Positions 16,097 to 25,526 are shown, counted from the first letter of the stretch. The stretch: DNA of 64,000 nucleotides from Butyrivibrio sp. VCB2006 (GCF_000420945.1 NZ_ATVX01000008.1:1-64000); one strand, 5' to 3'. Numbers and translations: made by a program. Notes: generated by a model from the letters alone, not told the origin.

Positions 16097-17503
16097 TTAG
16101 AGCATTCCTTTTATCTGACCTGCAAGATACAGCGAACCTGCGGCAAATACCATATCTCCGGACTTCCTGCTGGTTATGATATCAGTCACGGCATCTCTGA
16201 CATTGCTGTAATACTTGACCGGTACTCCAAAGATTCCAAGTTCATCCTTGGCATTCTCAAAAGCTCCCTTAAGATCAGATACAGATAAAGATCTGCTGGT
16301 CTCAAGTACAGCAACGTAGATTCCCTCGAACTGGTCTCTCTTAAGTATCTCCTGTACAATCTCTTTGTACTGCTTGTCACTTACTATGCCAAAAAGCATA
16401 AGCTTTCTGCCTGAACATTCCATATGCTCAATGCAGTCAAGAAAAGCTGTTATTCCGTCAATATTATGAGCTCCGTCCACATATACTCCGGGGCGAACCT
16501 CTTCCATTCGGCCTTCCCACTTAGTGGCCATAAGCCCTTCTCTGATATCAAGTTCAGAAATCTCGGCGCCGTTATCCCTTAGAATTTCAAGGGTTGCCAC
16601 AGCCACACTCGCATTTTCCGCCTGATAAAGAGCCTCTGTAGAAAGCCTTAAGTCAACATATTTATCATATAAGCTATTTAGCGAAAAAGCAACGTATTTG
16701 TTCCCTGCTTCGTCCGTTTCGCGCCTTGTATCCTGAATATTTTTGCTTTCAACCATAATGGCTCTGGTATCCAGTTCCAGCGCTCTTTTCTTGATTACTT
16801 CCGTACTCTCTGCTCTCTTATCAAAAAAGACAATGGGTACTCCCGGTTTGATAATTCCGGCTTTCTCACCGGCTATCTCTTCTATGGTTTCACCCAGGTA
16901 CTGCATGTGATCGTAGCCAATCTCTGTAATTACAGAAACAAGAGGCTTTGCCACAGCATTAGTCGAATCAAGCCTTCCACCAAGTCCTGTCTCCAGTACC
17001 AGATAATCCACAGGATACACGTCATATAGAAGCATCGCCATGAAGAAAAGAAACTCGAAGTATGTTGGAAAATAAGGAGCTTCCAAATCGGCATTGTACT
17101 CGGCAACTCGCCTTAACATTTCCACAAAAATCTCTGTGAAAAGTCCATCCGATATCGGCTTACCATCCACCTGAAATCTCTCAGTGATCTTCACAAGATG
17201 AGGCGATGTGAACATTCCCACAGAATACCCCGCCTTCATCAATACTGATGAAACATAGCTACAAACCGAGCCTTTTCCGTTTGTTCCCGCTACATGAATT
17301 ATCTTCATGTTCTCTTCAGGATTACCAAGGAACTCCAGGAATTTCTTTGTATCTTCAATTGTATGTTTATCTGTAAAGCTAGGAATACTGTTGAGGAAAT
17401 CATCGCATTCAAAAAGCTGAATTTCATTTCCGGCATCTGCACGGCTAATAAACTCAGCTATTTCCCCATTTAGCATTTCTAAGCTATTTTTTTCATTATC
17501 CAT
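16097..17503 (-). CDS. folC: Bifunctional folylpolyglutamate/dihydrofolate synthase
   Basis: Adds glutamate to dihydropteroate and to reduced folates, an ATP-dependent Mur-ligase-type reaction in the cytoplasm. The P-loop IHVAGTNGKGSVCSY is near residues 68-82, followed by the omega-loop region GMFTSPHLV. ETGLGGRLDSTNAV with the downstream EIGYDHMQYLG and the EKAGIIKPG segment are typical FolC. VDGAHNIDGI marks the C-terminal domain. The 468-residue length is slightly long because of about 25 extra N-terminal residues. It follows valS, an arrangement common in Firmicutes, after a very long hairpin that probably terminates or processes the valS transcript. Confidence 0.95.
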   Translation of the reverse strand: MDNEKNSLEMLNGEIAEFISRADAGNEIQLFECDDFLNSIPSFTDKHTIEDTKKFLEFLGNPEENMKIIHVAGTNGKGSVCSYVSSVLMKAGYSVGMFTSPHLVKITERFQVDGKPISDGLFTEIFVEMLRRVAEYNADLEAPYFPTYFEFLFFMAMLLYDVYPVDYLVLETGLGGRLDSTNAVAKPLVSVITEIGYDHMQYLGETIEEIAGEKAGIIKPGVPIVFFDKRAESTEVIKKRALELDTRAIMVESKNIQDTRRETDEAGNKYVAFSLNSLYDKYVDLRLSTEALYQAENASVAVATLEILRDNGAEISELDIREGLMATKWEGRMEEVRPGVYVDGAHNIDGITAFLDCIEHMECSGRKLMLFGIVSDKQYKEIVQEILKRDQFEGIYVAVLETSRSLSVSDLKGAFENAKDELGIFGVPVKYYSNVRDAVTDIITSRKSGDMVFAAGSLYLAGQIKGML

Positions 17504-17538
17504 ATATTTCCTGTAAAAAAGTCGTATAAGTGTATGCT

Positions 17539-17716
17539 AAAAAAGGCGAAGTGATTGCACAAATAAACCGATTAGATTTGCAAATGCATGATGATAAGTA
17601 TATTTGCAGCCAAACCGATTTGATGCAAAGCATCATCGGAGGTTTGGATGTGAATATACGAATCATCCGCATTGCAAATCATCAGAGGTTTATCTGTGCA
17701 TCACGAGCCCCTTATT
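17539..17716 (-). terminator. Very long imperfect hairpin between valS and folC
   Basis: The whole valS-folC spacer is one imperfect palindrome centred near 17628 (GATGC AAA GCATC). Outer arms 17551-17569 and 17687-17704 match almost perfectly (GTGAT.GCACA.ATAAACC). Middle arms share GATGAT..GTATATT and CCAAACC with mismatches. In the valS direction it ends in GCC followed by six T, so it can act as a terminator, but its length (over 150 bases) far exceeds a normal one. It may be a MITE-like insertion recruited as a terminator. Confidence 0.7.
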
Positions 17717-20384
17717 TTGTAAGCTGTGCAAGTCTCTCTGTAATTTGGTCGTAAGTCTGCTGGTACTTCTGCTGTTTCTCTTTTTCTTCTGCAATCTTCT
17801 CTGCAGGAGCCTTAGAAAGGAACTTCTCATTGCTGAGCATATTCTGAGATCTCTTAAGCTCGCCTTCAAGTCTCTTCTGCTCCTTGGTGAGACGCTCAAT
17901 CTCTGCAGAAAGATCTACAAGATCAGAGAAAGGAATATAAACTGTTGCATCTGCAAGAACTACAGAAACAGCATCTTCTGCAATACCCTCTTTATCCTTC
18001 TGGCAAACAGACTCAGAAGCATAAGCAAGTGATTCAAAGAACAGCTTACCTGTTCTGAAGATGTCAAGAACATCATCCTTATCACTTACAACAAATACTT
18101 TTGCCTTTCTTGATGGAGCAACATTCATCTGTGTACGAACGTTACGGATACCACGAACAGCTTCCTTGATTGTCTCGATAGACTTCTCATCAGCTGCAAA
18201 GTTCCACTCATCCTTGTATACAGGCCAGTCGGAGATCATGATTGACTCTTCCTCATCCTGCATTGTGCAGAAGATTTCCTCTGTAATGAATGGCATATAA
18301 GGATGAAGGAGCTTAAGTGCATTGAGGAGTACTGTCTGAAGTGTCCAAAGAGCTGCTTCATGGCTTGCAGCATCGTCTGAATTATAGAGACGAGGCTTAA
18401 CCATCTCAATGTACCAGTCACAGAACTCATCCCAGATGAAGTCATAAACCTTCTGAACTGCGATTCCCAGCTCATAGTGCTCCATGTTATCTGTAACTTC
18501 TTTTACAGTGTTATTAAGTTTACTAAGAATCCACTTATCAACCGGCTCGAGACCTGCTGGCATTGGCTGGTGAATAGCGCTCTTAGCATCCTCAGCCATG
18601 TTCATCATAATGAATCTTGAAGCATTCCATACCTTGTTAGCAAAGTTACGGCTGTTCTCTACTCTTTCATTATAGAAACGCATGTCGTTACCAGGTGCAT
18701 TACCTGTGATAAGTGTAAGTCTGAGAGCATCTGCACCGTAGTTCTCAATGATATCAAGAGGATCGATACCATTTCCAAGAGACTTACTCATCTTGCGTCC
18801 CTGAGAATCTCTTACAAGACCATGGAAAAGAACTGTGTGGAATGGATATGTTCCCATGTTCTCATAGCTTGAGAAGATCATTCTGATTACCCAGAAGAAG
18901 ATAATGTCATAACCTGTTACAAGTACGTCTGTAGGGAAGAAGTACTTAAGTTCCTTGGTGTCATGAGGCCAGCCAAGAGTCTCAAATGGCCAAAGAGCTG
19001 ATGAGAACCAGGTATCAAGTGTATCAGGATCCTGTGTGAAATGCGTCTCACCACACTTAGGACATACTGTTGGAGCCTCTTTGGATACAACTACTTCTCC
19101 GCACTTATCGCAGTAGTAAGCAGGAATTCTGTGTCCCCACCAGAGCTGTCTGGAAATACACCAGTCGCGGATGTTATCTGTCCAGTTGAAGTATGTCTTT
19201 TCCATACGAGGTGGAATAAGCTTGATCTCGCCTTCCTTAACAGCCTTTACTGCTGGCTTAATGAGCTCATCCATCTTAACAAACCACTGTGCCTTGATCA
19301 TAGGCTCAACAGTTGTGTGGCAACGGTCGTGTGTACCTACATTGTGAGAATAGTCTTCAATCTCAACAAGAAGTCCCATCTCATCCAGCTCTTTTACAAT
19401 AGCTTCTCTTGCAGCATAGCGGTCCATGCCCTCGAACTTGCCACCGTTTGCATTGATTGTAGCATCGTCATTGAGGATGTTGATCTCCTCAAGGTTGTGA
19501 CGCTTACCTACCTCAAAGTCGTTAGGGTCGTGGCCAGGAGTGATCTTAACTACACCTGTACCGAATTCCATATCTACGTAAGAGTCTTCTACGATAGGAA
19601 GTTCTCTGTTAACTATAGGTAAAAGAACTTTCTTACCCTTGAAGCTCTTGTATCTGTCATCATCAGGGTTTACAGCAACAGCTGTATCACCAAGCATTGT
19701 CTCAGGACGTGTTGTAGCAAACTCGATGAAATCAGTCTTAGAAACTGTGCCATCCTCGTTGATTACAGGATACTTAATGTGCCATAAGTGGCCTGCCTGC
19801 TCCTCGTACTCAACTTCAGCATCAGAGATAGATGTCTTACAAACAGGACACCAGTTTACGATACGGCTTCCCTTATAGATGTAGCCTTTTTCATGCATCT
19901 TGCAGAAAACTTCTGTAACAGCCTCGTTACATCCTTCATCCATTGTAAAACGCTCTCTGTCCCAGTCGCAGGAAGAGCCCATCTTCTTGAGCTGCTGAAT
20001 AATAGTTCCGCCATACTCTTTTTTCCATTCCCATGCTCTCTCAAGGAACTTCTCACGGCCAAGGTCTCTCTTGTCGATGCCTTCAGCCTTTAGAGTATCA
20101 ATGATCTTAACCTCAGTTGCGATAGACGCATGGTCTGTTCCAGGCTGCCAAAGTGCATTGTAGCCCTGCATTCTCTTGAAACGAATGAGGATATCCTGCA
20201 TTGTGTTATCAAGAGCGTGTCCCATGTGAAGCTTACCTGTAATGTTTGGCGGTGGGATTACGATAGTAAAAGGTTTCTTAGTTTCATCAACTTCTGCGTG
20301 GAAGTACTTTTTCTCTTCCCAGTTAGAGTAAAGACGACTCTCAATACTCTTGGGATCATAGGTTTTTGCGAGTTCTTTCTTCAT
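17712..20384 (-). CDS. valS: Valyl-tRNA synthetase
   Basis: Class Ia synthetase that charges tRNA-Val. The 890 residues are typical. Landmarks are PPPNITGKLHMGHAL (HIGH motif 53-56), a zinc-binding pair CDKCGE and CPKCGE near 425-445, KMSKSLGNGIDPLDII near 530, and a C-terminal coiled coil (LVDLSAEIERLTKEQKRLEG onward) that contacts tRNA. The editing-domain segment FATTRPETMLGDTAV is intact. Expression is controlled by the T-box leader upstream, which senses uncharged tRNA-Val. The start has AAAGGAGA before the ATG. Confidence 0.98.
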   Translation of the reverse strand: MKKELAKTYDPKSIESRLYSNWEEKKYFHAEVDETKKPFTIVIPPPNITGKLHMGHALDNTMQDILIRFKRMQGYNALWQPGTDHASIATEVKIIDTLKAEGIDKRDLGREKFLERAWEWKKEYGGTIIQQLKKMGSSCDWDRERFTMDEGCNEAVTEVFCKMHEKGYIYKGSRIVNWCPVCKTSISDAEVEYEEQAGHLWHIKYPVINEDGTVSKTDFIEFATTRPETMLGDTAVAVNPDDDRYKSFKGKKVLLPIVNRELPIVEDSYVDMEFGTGVVKITPGHDPNDFEVGKRHNLEEINILNDDATINANGGKFEGMDRYAAREAIVKELDEMGLLVEIEDYSHNVGTHDRCHTTVEPMIKAQWFVKMDELIKPAVKAVKEGEIKLIPPRMEKTYFNWTDNIRDWCISRQLWWGHRIPAYYCDKCGEVVVSKEAPTVCPKCGETHFTQDPDTLDTWFSSALWPFETLGWPHDTKELKYFFPTDVLVTGYDIIFFWVIRMIFSSYENMGTYPFHTVLFHGLVRDSQGRKMSKSLGNGIDPLDIIENYGADALRLTLITGNAPGNDMRFYNERVENSRNFANKVWNASRFIMMNMAEDAKSAIHQPMPAGLEPVDKWILSKLNNTVKEVTDNMEHYELGIAVQKVYDFIWDEFCDWYIEMVKPRLYNSDDAASHEAALWTLQTVLLNALKLLHPYMPFITEEIFCTMQDEEESIMISDWPVYKDEWNFAADEKSIETIKEAVRGIRNVRTQMNVAPSRKAKVFVVSDKDDVLDIFRTGKLFFESLAYASESVCQKDKEGIAEDAVSVVLADATVYIPFSDLVDLSAEIERLTKEQKRLEGELKRSQNMLSNEKFLSKAPAEKIAEEKEKQQKYQQTYDQITERLAQLTK

Positions 20385-20423
20385 AATCTGTCTCCTTTTC
20401 GATTATTGGCCATGAGGACAAAT

Positions 20424-20717
20424 AAAAAGCCCTCAGAAGCCTTTTTTGACTTCTAAGGGCGTAAAATACGCGGTACCACCTTAGTTCACGGATAAAAATC
20501 CGCCTCAGTATGCATCAGGATAATCCGAATGCACTCATCCCTTAACGCAGATGACGCGGGAACACTTATGGGATAAATACAATCCCGTTCTGGGTGCCCG
20601 GTTCAAAAGCTACCTTCCATATCTCCATGGCCGGTGACTCTCAGCAAATGCCACCTTCTCTTTAGACTCAAAAAAGATATGTACTCCTCTTTCTCATAAC
20701 CTTTAGTATTTAAATTA
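20424..20717 (-). promoter_or_regulatory. T-box leader of valS
   Basis: The T-box consensus AACTAAGGTGGTACCGCG occupies 20469-20486 on the minus strand. It pairs with the ACCA end of uncharged tRNA and competes with the terminator stem GCCCTCAGAAG/CTTCTAAGGGC (20429-20460), which is followed by a T run (20424-20428). Stem I features (AGAGGAGTA, then GAAGGTAGC near the specifier loop) are present. The likely specifier is GTA within GGTAGC, which agrees with a valine synthetase, though the exact register is inferred. Confidence 0.93.
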
Positions 20718-20723
20718 CAATTA

Positions 20724-20752
20724 ACTATATTAGTTTAAAAAAAATATGTCAA
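20724..20752 (-). promoter_or_regulatory. SigA promoter of valS
   Basis: Minus-strand TTGACA (20747-20752) is spaced exactly 17 bp from TATAGT (20724-20729), placing the start of transcription just before Stem I of the T-box. Confidence 0.8.
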
Positions 20753-20779
20753 GGCGTAGGTTCAGCTTCTCATAATCTA

Positions 20780-22393
20780 TCACAAAGAATCCTTGGAAAT
20801 CTTGGTTTTATGGGCCAAAGCTATTTCTCCCTTTTGTTTGTCCTTGATCTCATATAAGGCATTGTCTGCCTCATACATATAATCCCAAAGCCTGGTCGTT
20901 TCCTGGGGCACCGAATTCCTGATTCCCTGTGAAATGCTGACAGCATTGCCGCCAAACATATCAGAGTCTCTTGTCACCGTCTTGACCGACTCCCTAAGTT
21001 TGCTGGCATGTTCTAAAATCTGCTCGTCCTTCATATTCTCATAGACGATGACAAATTCATCTCCGCCATATCTAAAGGCATGTATTCCTTTGTTGCGATT
21101 ACACATATCGATAATGGACTTTGCAATATACTTAAGGCACTGATCTCCGGCCTGGTGTCCAAACTTGTCATTAATGAGCTTAAAATTATCCACATCCAAA
21201 AGTTCTACCGCCAATGATTTGCCGCTGGCAATGGCATTTTCGAAGGCTGTTACCGCATAGCGATTAAGACTATACCTGTTGCCAAGTCCGGTAAGCTGAT
21301 CTGTCCCTGCCTGGATCTGAAGCTTATTATTCTCTATCTCAACATTTAAAAGCTTGGTCCTCATGGCTGCAAAGAACTTGTAGTTGACCATTCTCTCTTT
21401 TTCAAATTCCTGACTGTATTTATAGAAGTTCTCAAGAGCCTTTATTTTCTCAGCTTTGTCATCTATCTTTTCATATATTTCACAGCAGAGCTTAGCATGG
21501 TCAAGGCGAAGATGCGCTATATTAAGCTCTCCCAAAACCGTGGCTGTGATGTGGGCTATATTAAGAGCCTCTTTTTCTTTTCCAATCTCAAGATAGAACC
21601 TGGCCGTATTGTACACATCCTCCATATCATCCAGAGAAAACTTATTGTCGCAGATTATTCCGTTGAGAAGTCCGCTGTAATACTCGAACTTCTTGGTATC
21701 CCCGAGGAAATAGTACGCCCTCATCTTGGTATCAAGAACAGGAAGCCCCATGAGATATTCCTCATTGAACTCCTGATAGTTAGCCAGTTTATCCATGGCT
21801 TCAAGGCACTTTCTGACTGAATCATACTTTTCAAGTTTGATATAGCAGTCCGCCTCAAAGCAGTGGCAAAACAGGATGTTCCTATAATAAAGACTTTCTT
21901 TGCGGTTCTGCCTTATGTGCTTGTAGGCAGTTCTGATATTTGAAAGAGCCATCTTGATATCACCAAAGCGGTAATAAACATGCCCCATGTTAAACATCAT
22001 AAAACCGGGAATTCCACTATTTTCCAGATTCTCGCAGTAGCTGATTCCCCGCATAAAGAAATCCACCGCCAGCTCATAGTTGCCGCGGTTCATGGAATCT
22101 ATGCCCAGAAGGTTATAGCACCTGGCAAGATGCTCCATGTCCCCTACTTCCTGAAGATATTCTATTGCCTTAAGGAGATTGAGGTTGAACTTACGGTAAT
22201 CCGTACTCAAAAGATAATAGGCATCGGCAAGATAATAATAGCCATAGCCCAATAGTTTGCTGTCATTAATCGCCTTGGCCGCTTTGATAAGTTTATTACA
22301 AATACTGATATAATTGTCGGACATAGATGATCTGGCAACCATCATCTCATTATTTAGGGTCTGAATCTCGCTGCTGTATTCATTAATATTCAT
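20780..22393 (-). CDS. TPR-GGDEF diguanylate cyclase, cytosolic
   Basis: 537 residues without signal peptide or membrane segment. Residues 1-340 are tetratricopeptide-like repeats. From about 365 a GGDEF domain follows: DQLTGLGNRYSLNRY, LDVDNFKLINDKFGHQAGD, and the intact active site RYGGDEFVIV (GGDEF 442-446). It should make cyclic di-GMP. No RxxD inhibitory site stands five residues before GGDEF, so product inhibition may be absent. The TPR part is likely the sensor that receives a protein signal. Cyclic di-GMP commonly controls motility and exopolysaccharide, both represented in this window. GGGGG stands a few bases upstream of the ATG. Confidence 0.92.
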   Translation of the reverse strand: MNINEYSSEIQTLNNEMMVARSSMSDNYISICNKLIKAAKAINDSKLLGYGYYYLADAYYLLSTDYRKFNLNLLKAIEYLQEVGDMEHLARCYNLLGIDSMNRGNYELAVDFFMRGISYCENLENSGIPGFMMFNMGHVYYRFGDIKMALSNIRTAYKHIRQNRKESLYYRNILFCHCFEADCYIKLEKYDSVRKCLEAMDKLANYQEFNEEYLMGLPVLDTKMRAYYFLGDTKKFEYYSGLLNGIICDNKFSLDDMEDVYNTARFYLEIGKEKEALNIAHITATVLGELNIAHLRLDHAKLCCEIYEKIDDKAEKIKALENFYKYSQEFEKERMVNYKFFAAMRTKLLNVEIENNKLQIQAGTDQLTGLGNRYSLNRYAVTAFENAIASGKSLAVELLDVDNFKLINDKFGHQAGDQCLKYIAKSIIDMCNRNKGIHAFRYGGDEFVIVYENMKDEQILEHASKLRESVKTVTRDSDMFGGNAVSISQGIRNSVPQETTRLWDYMYEADNALYEIKDKQKGEIALAHKTKISKDSL

Positions 22394-22930
22394 TATTGTG
22401 CCCCCGGTGATAAGACTTTTCCATACTTACAAAAAGTTATCCACAATGATCCCCAAAACGTTTTTTGGGTAAATACAATTTTACAACATCGAACAGTTTC
22501 CAATCAAGAAATTTATGTTCCCATAATTTAGGCATTCCTATGTGAAACGCGCATGAATACTAGCTTTTTTAAATTTTTATGACATTGCTGTCATAGATAA
22601 TAATGGTTTACATATAGTCATTGACTTGTTTGGTCACATGATTATTTTTACTCGTTAATTAGTCTATTTTACCACATTCGGAAAACCGCGCATTTACTGA
22701 CTTCCGCTTTCATAATTTTTAACTAATCCCCAATTTCCACAGAGTTATCCACATGACACACACGTCATTATTTCATAGCTTTTTTATCATTTTTCCTAAA
22801 AAGAGCATTATTGTTCGAACAATTGATACAATTCGCGATTTTTATTGGTTTACATAAAGATTTTCGATATTGTTTTATGTCAATCAAATTTGCCTTATTT
22901 TTGCCGCTTTTGCCTTTTCGTACTGTAAAG
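22394..22930. other. 537-bp noncoding region with DnaA-box motifs and palindromes
   Basis: AT-rich and free of a credible gene. Perfect DnaA boxes TTATCCACA lie at 22437-22445 and 22745-22753. An inverted repeat TATGACA-TTGC-TGTCATA spans 22578-22595, and a perfect palindrome ATTGTTCGAACAAT spans 22810-22823. It contains the upstream region of the GGDEF gene and the 3' flank of the helicase gene; I see no convincing terminator for the latter. A 66-codon frame at 22768-22968 overlaps the helicase end and has no ribosome site. Confidence 0.6.
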
Positions 22931-25390
22931 TCACCCGTTTTTGTCAGCCCAGAACTGGGATATCTCATTTTTGACTGTTTTGGTCGTTACGTTTTTGTAA
23001 CCCTTCCACTCCCTTGGGAAAAGAGATTTATATGAGCTGAGCGTGAAACGATTATCCAAAAGTGTAACCACTCCCTTATCCTCTTCTGTTCTTATAACGC
23101 GGCCTGCCGCCTGCAAAACCTTGTTCATTCCGGGATATCTGTAGGCATAGTCAAAGCCGTCATAGCCGGCCTTTTCGAAGTACTGTCTTAGAATTTCCCT
23201 TTCATTGCAAACCATCGGAATTCCGGTTCCCACAACAATAACGCCAATAAGGCTGTCATATTTAAGGTCGATCCCTTCACTAAAGATTCCGCCCATTACG
23301 CAAAAGCCCAGTACATTCTTGTCCTCTACAATCTCCAGGTCCATGTGGATAACTTCGGAAAGGTCCATATTATTACCAACCGAGAAGCGGTCAAGAAATG
23401 CTTCTCTGGCTTCCTCACTCATGAAATCCCGCTGCACCAAAAGCTCGGTATTCTCCTCATCAAGAAATTCCTCTTCATATATGTAGAGAACTTCCTCCAG
23501 GAACTGATGAGATGGGAAAAAGATAAGGTAATTGCCGTTTCTTGCCCCTACAACGCTGTCTATATAGCTGGCGATATTGTAATACATTGTCTCGCCTCGC
23601 TCTGAATACTTGCTTGTAACATCAACCCCAAGATACACGCCAAGTTTGGCCGGATCAAATATGGACTTTGCGTATATTTCGTAGTCTTCTTCGGTTCCGC
23701 CCAAAAGCTTTTTGTAATACTGGATAGGAAGAAGTGTGGCAGAAAAGAGAATCGAAGATCTGCCTCTTTCCATGCACTGAGCCAGGTTTCTTGATGGATC
23801 AGCGCAGGATAGGCGCAAAAGAAAGCTTCCATCCTCTGCAAACTCGCTATAAATCACGTAGTGGTCATCCACCAGGTCATAGATTGTCAAAAATCTGGAC
23901 ACCTCAAAATAAAACTCCAATATTTCATCTCTGCAAGGGCCTTCATTATGATCCTCAAGATACTCTGAAATAATACCGGAGAGCCTGTTTAAGGGATTTA
24001 TAACCTTATCTATTGATGTCAATACGCTGCAGCCATCGCACTCTCTTTTCAGCTCCAGCATTGCCTTATTGCACTTATCAAGGTGCCCTGCAATACTTGG
24101 ATGAAACTCTTTGATGGAGCTCTTTAACTCAAGGAAGCTCTCTTTTCTAATGACAGCGCTGTACATATCGCGGCCTCTGTCCAAAAGGTTATGGGTCTCA
24201 TCCACCAGAAATACATAGTCCTTCTTTTTACCCTCAGCAAAGAACCTTCTAAGGTACACAAAGGGATCAAAAACATAGTTGTAGTCGCAGATCACACCAT
24301 CAGCCCAAAGACTCATATCAAGAGACATCTCAAAGGGGCAAACCTGATGTTTTGTGGCATACTCAATAATCTTTTCCCTGTCAAAAGAATCTTCGTTTGT
24401 AAGAAGGTCATAGATAGCATCATTTATGCGGTCAAAATGTCCATTTGCATAGGGGCAGGCCTCCGGATTGCAATTTCTTTTTTCCTCGTCCAGGAAGCAT
24501 ATCTTGTCTCTTGCTGTGATTGTAACCGTCTTGAATCTAAGATTCTGAGCGGTTCGAAGGGTAGAAAAAGCCTCCTCTGCCACAGTCCTTGTTATTGTCT
24601 TGGCTGTAAGGTAAAAGAGCTTACTGATCTTGCCCTCACCGATTGCCTTAACGGTAGGAAATACTGTGGTTATGGTCTTGCCGGTTCCTGTAGGAGCCTC
24701 AAGAAACAGCTTTTTTCCGTGAATGATTGTTCTGTAAACTGCAGCCGCCAGGTCTTTTTGCCCATCTCTGTAAGGGAACGGGAACTGAACAGCCTTGATG
24801 GAGGTGGTTCGTATTCTGCCCCACTCAAATTCGAAATCAGACCATTTGAGATACATTTGGACGAGGTCATCGAACCACTTGGTTATTTCCTCATAGGTAA
24901 AAGAATAATCAAAATACTTCATATCCTCAGAATCAATGTTGCAATAACTCATGCGAACGTTGATATTTGGACAATGCCTGTCCTTGCAGTACATGGCTGC
25001 GTAGCATTTAGCCTGAGCCAGGTGCACATCAACAGGTTCCTTCATTTTCTTGAGGTCCCTGTAAGTCCCTTTGATCTCATCAATAAGTGGCGCAGGCTTG
25101 GGCTTTTCAATAAAGCTCTCCTGAGCATCATAGGCGTTCTCGTCATCTATATACTTATCTAATATTCCGTCAGCTCTTCCTTCGATAAGAAGGTCGTAGT
25201 TATCAGTGTGATGAACGTAGGCCAGGGGCACCTCTGCATGATAATCAGGCCCCATGCTCTTTTGGATCATGCGGTGAATTCTGCCACCCTCCTGCATTGC
25301 ATCAGTAGGTGCCTGATGTATTCTGTTGTCTATATTTCCGCTCCTTAGGATAAACTCCACCAGACCACGGACTGAAATTGAAATCGTCAT
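22931..25390 (-). CDS. XPD/DinG-like Fe-S superfamily 2 DNA helicase with N-terminal nuclease-like region
   Basis: The start is taken as ATG 25390 (819 aa) because the longer ATG at 25429 lies inside a perfect palindrome and GGGGAAAAG precedes 25390. Walker A APTGTGKT is near 231, and Walker B LVDETHNLLDRG (DEAH-like) near 395. Between them lie four cysteines (CFLDEEKRNCNPEACPYA, then CPFE), the pattern that binds a 4Fe-4S cluster in XPD/DinG helicases. The C-terminal motif VI GRVIRTEEDKG is intact. The first 200 residues contain IEGRADG and DEIKGTY, reminiscent of the PD-(D/E)XK Cas4/AddB-like fold. Probably a 5'-3' DNA repair helicase. Confidence 0.88.
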   Translation of the reverse strand: MTISISVRGLVEFILRSGNIDNRIHQAPTDAMQEGGRIHRMIQKSMGPDYHAEVPLAYVHHTDNYDLLIEGRADGILDKYIDDENAYDAQESFIEKPKPAPLIDEIKGTYRDLKKMKEPVDVHLAQAKCYAAMYCKDRHCPNINVRMSYCNIDSEDMKYFDYSFTYEEITKWFDDLVQMYLKWSDFEFEWGRIRTTSIKAVQFPFPYRDGQKDLAAAVYRTIIHGKKLFLEAPTGTGKTITTVFPTVKAIGEGKISKLFYLTAKTITRTVAEEAFSTLRTAQNLRFKTVTITARDKICFLDEEKRNCNPEACPYANGHFDRINDAIYDLLTNEDSFDREKIIEYATKHQVCPFEMSLDMSLWADGVICDYNYVFDPFVYLRRFFAEGKKKDYVFLVDETHNLLDRGRDMYSAVIRKESFLELKSSIKEFHPSIAGHLDKCNKAMLELKRECDGCSVLTSIDKVINPLNRLSGIISEYLEDHNEGPCRDEILEFYFEVSRFLTIYDLVDDHYVIYSEFAEDGSFLLRLSCADPSRNLAQCMERGRSSILFSATLLPIQYYKKLLGGTEEDYEIYAKSIFDPAKLGVYLGVDVTSKYSERGETMYYNIASYIDSVVGARNGNYLIFFPSHQFLEEVLYIYEEEFLDEENTELLVQRDFMSEEAREAFLDRFSVGNNMDLSEVIHMDLEIVEDKNVLGFCVMGGIFSEGIDLKYDSLIGVIVVGTGIPMVCNEREILRQYFEKAGYDGFDYAYRYPGMNKVLQAAGRVIRTEEDKGVVTLLDNRFTLSSYKSLFPREWKGYKNVTTKTVKNEISQFWADKNG

Positions 25391-25404
25391 TATCTTTTCC
25401 CCAA

Positions 25405-25429
25405 ATGCGATTATTTGAAATAATCGCAT
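25405..25429. promoter_or_regulatory. Perfect 25-bp palindrome upstream of the helicase
   Basis: Arms ATGCGATTATTT (25405-25416) and AAATAATCGCAT (25418-25429) are exact reverse complements around a single central base. It ends 15 bp before the chosen start codon. It has no T run, so it looks like a repressor operator rather than a terminator. It is not a Firmicute LexA box (GAAC-N4-GTTC), so SOS control is not indicated. Confidence 0.55.
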
Positions 25430-25496
25430 GAATTTACAGGCATTATTGTATCATGAATATGGACATATCCGCATTGCCCTGCCGGTATTATGGCAT

Positions 25497-25526
25497 AAAA
25501 AAACCTCCACAGATTAACTGTGGAGG
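25497..25526 (-). terminator. Terminator of the HPr-like gene
   Basis: Perfect 9-bp arms CCTCCACAG (25504-25512) and CTGTGGAGG (25518-25526) with a seven-base T tail on the minus strand (25497-25503). Confidence 0.9.

Noticed and set aside
22810..22823. LexA (SOS) box upstream of the helicase/GGDEF genes
   Set aside because: The palindrome is GTTC-GAAC; the Firmicute LexA box is GAAC-N4-GTTC, so the half-sites are in the wrong order.
22394..22930. Chromosomal origin of replication
   Set aside because: Two DnaA boxes and AT-richness are suggestive, but dnaA/dnaN/rpmH are absent and gene orientation does not switch here as at oriC.
22768..22968. 66-codon minus-strand gene
   Set aside because: It overlaps the helicase 3' end, lacks a ribosome site and has unusual composition.
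25390..25429. Longer N-terminus of the helicase starting at 25429
   Set aside because: That ATG sits in a perfect palindrome and has no ribosome site, whereas 25390 has GGGGAAAAG upstream.
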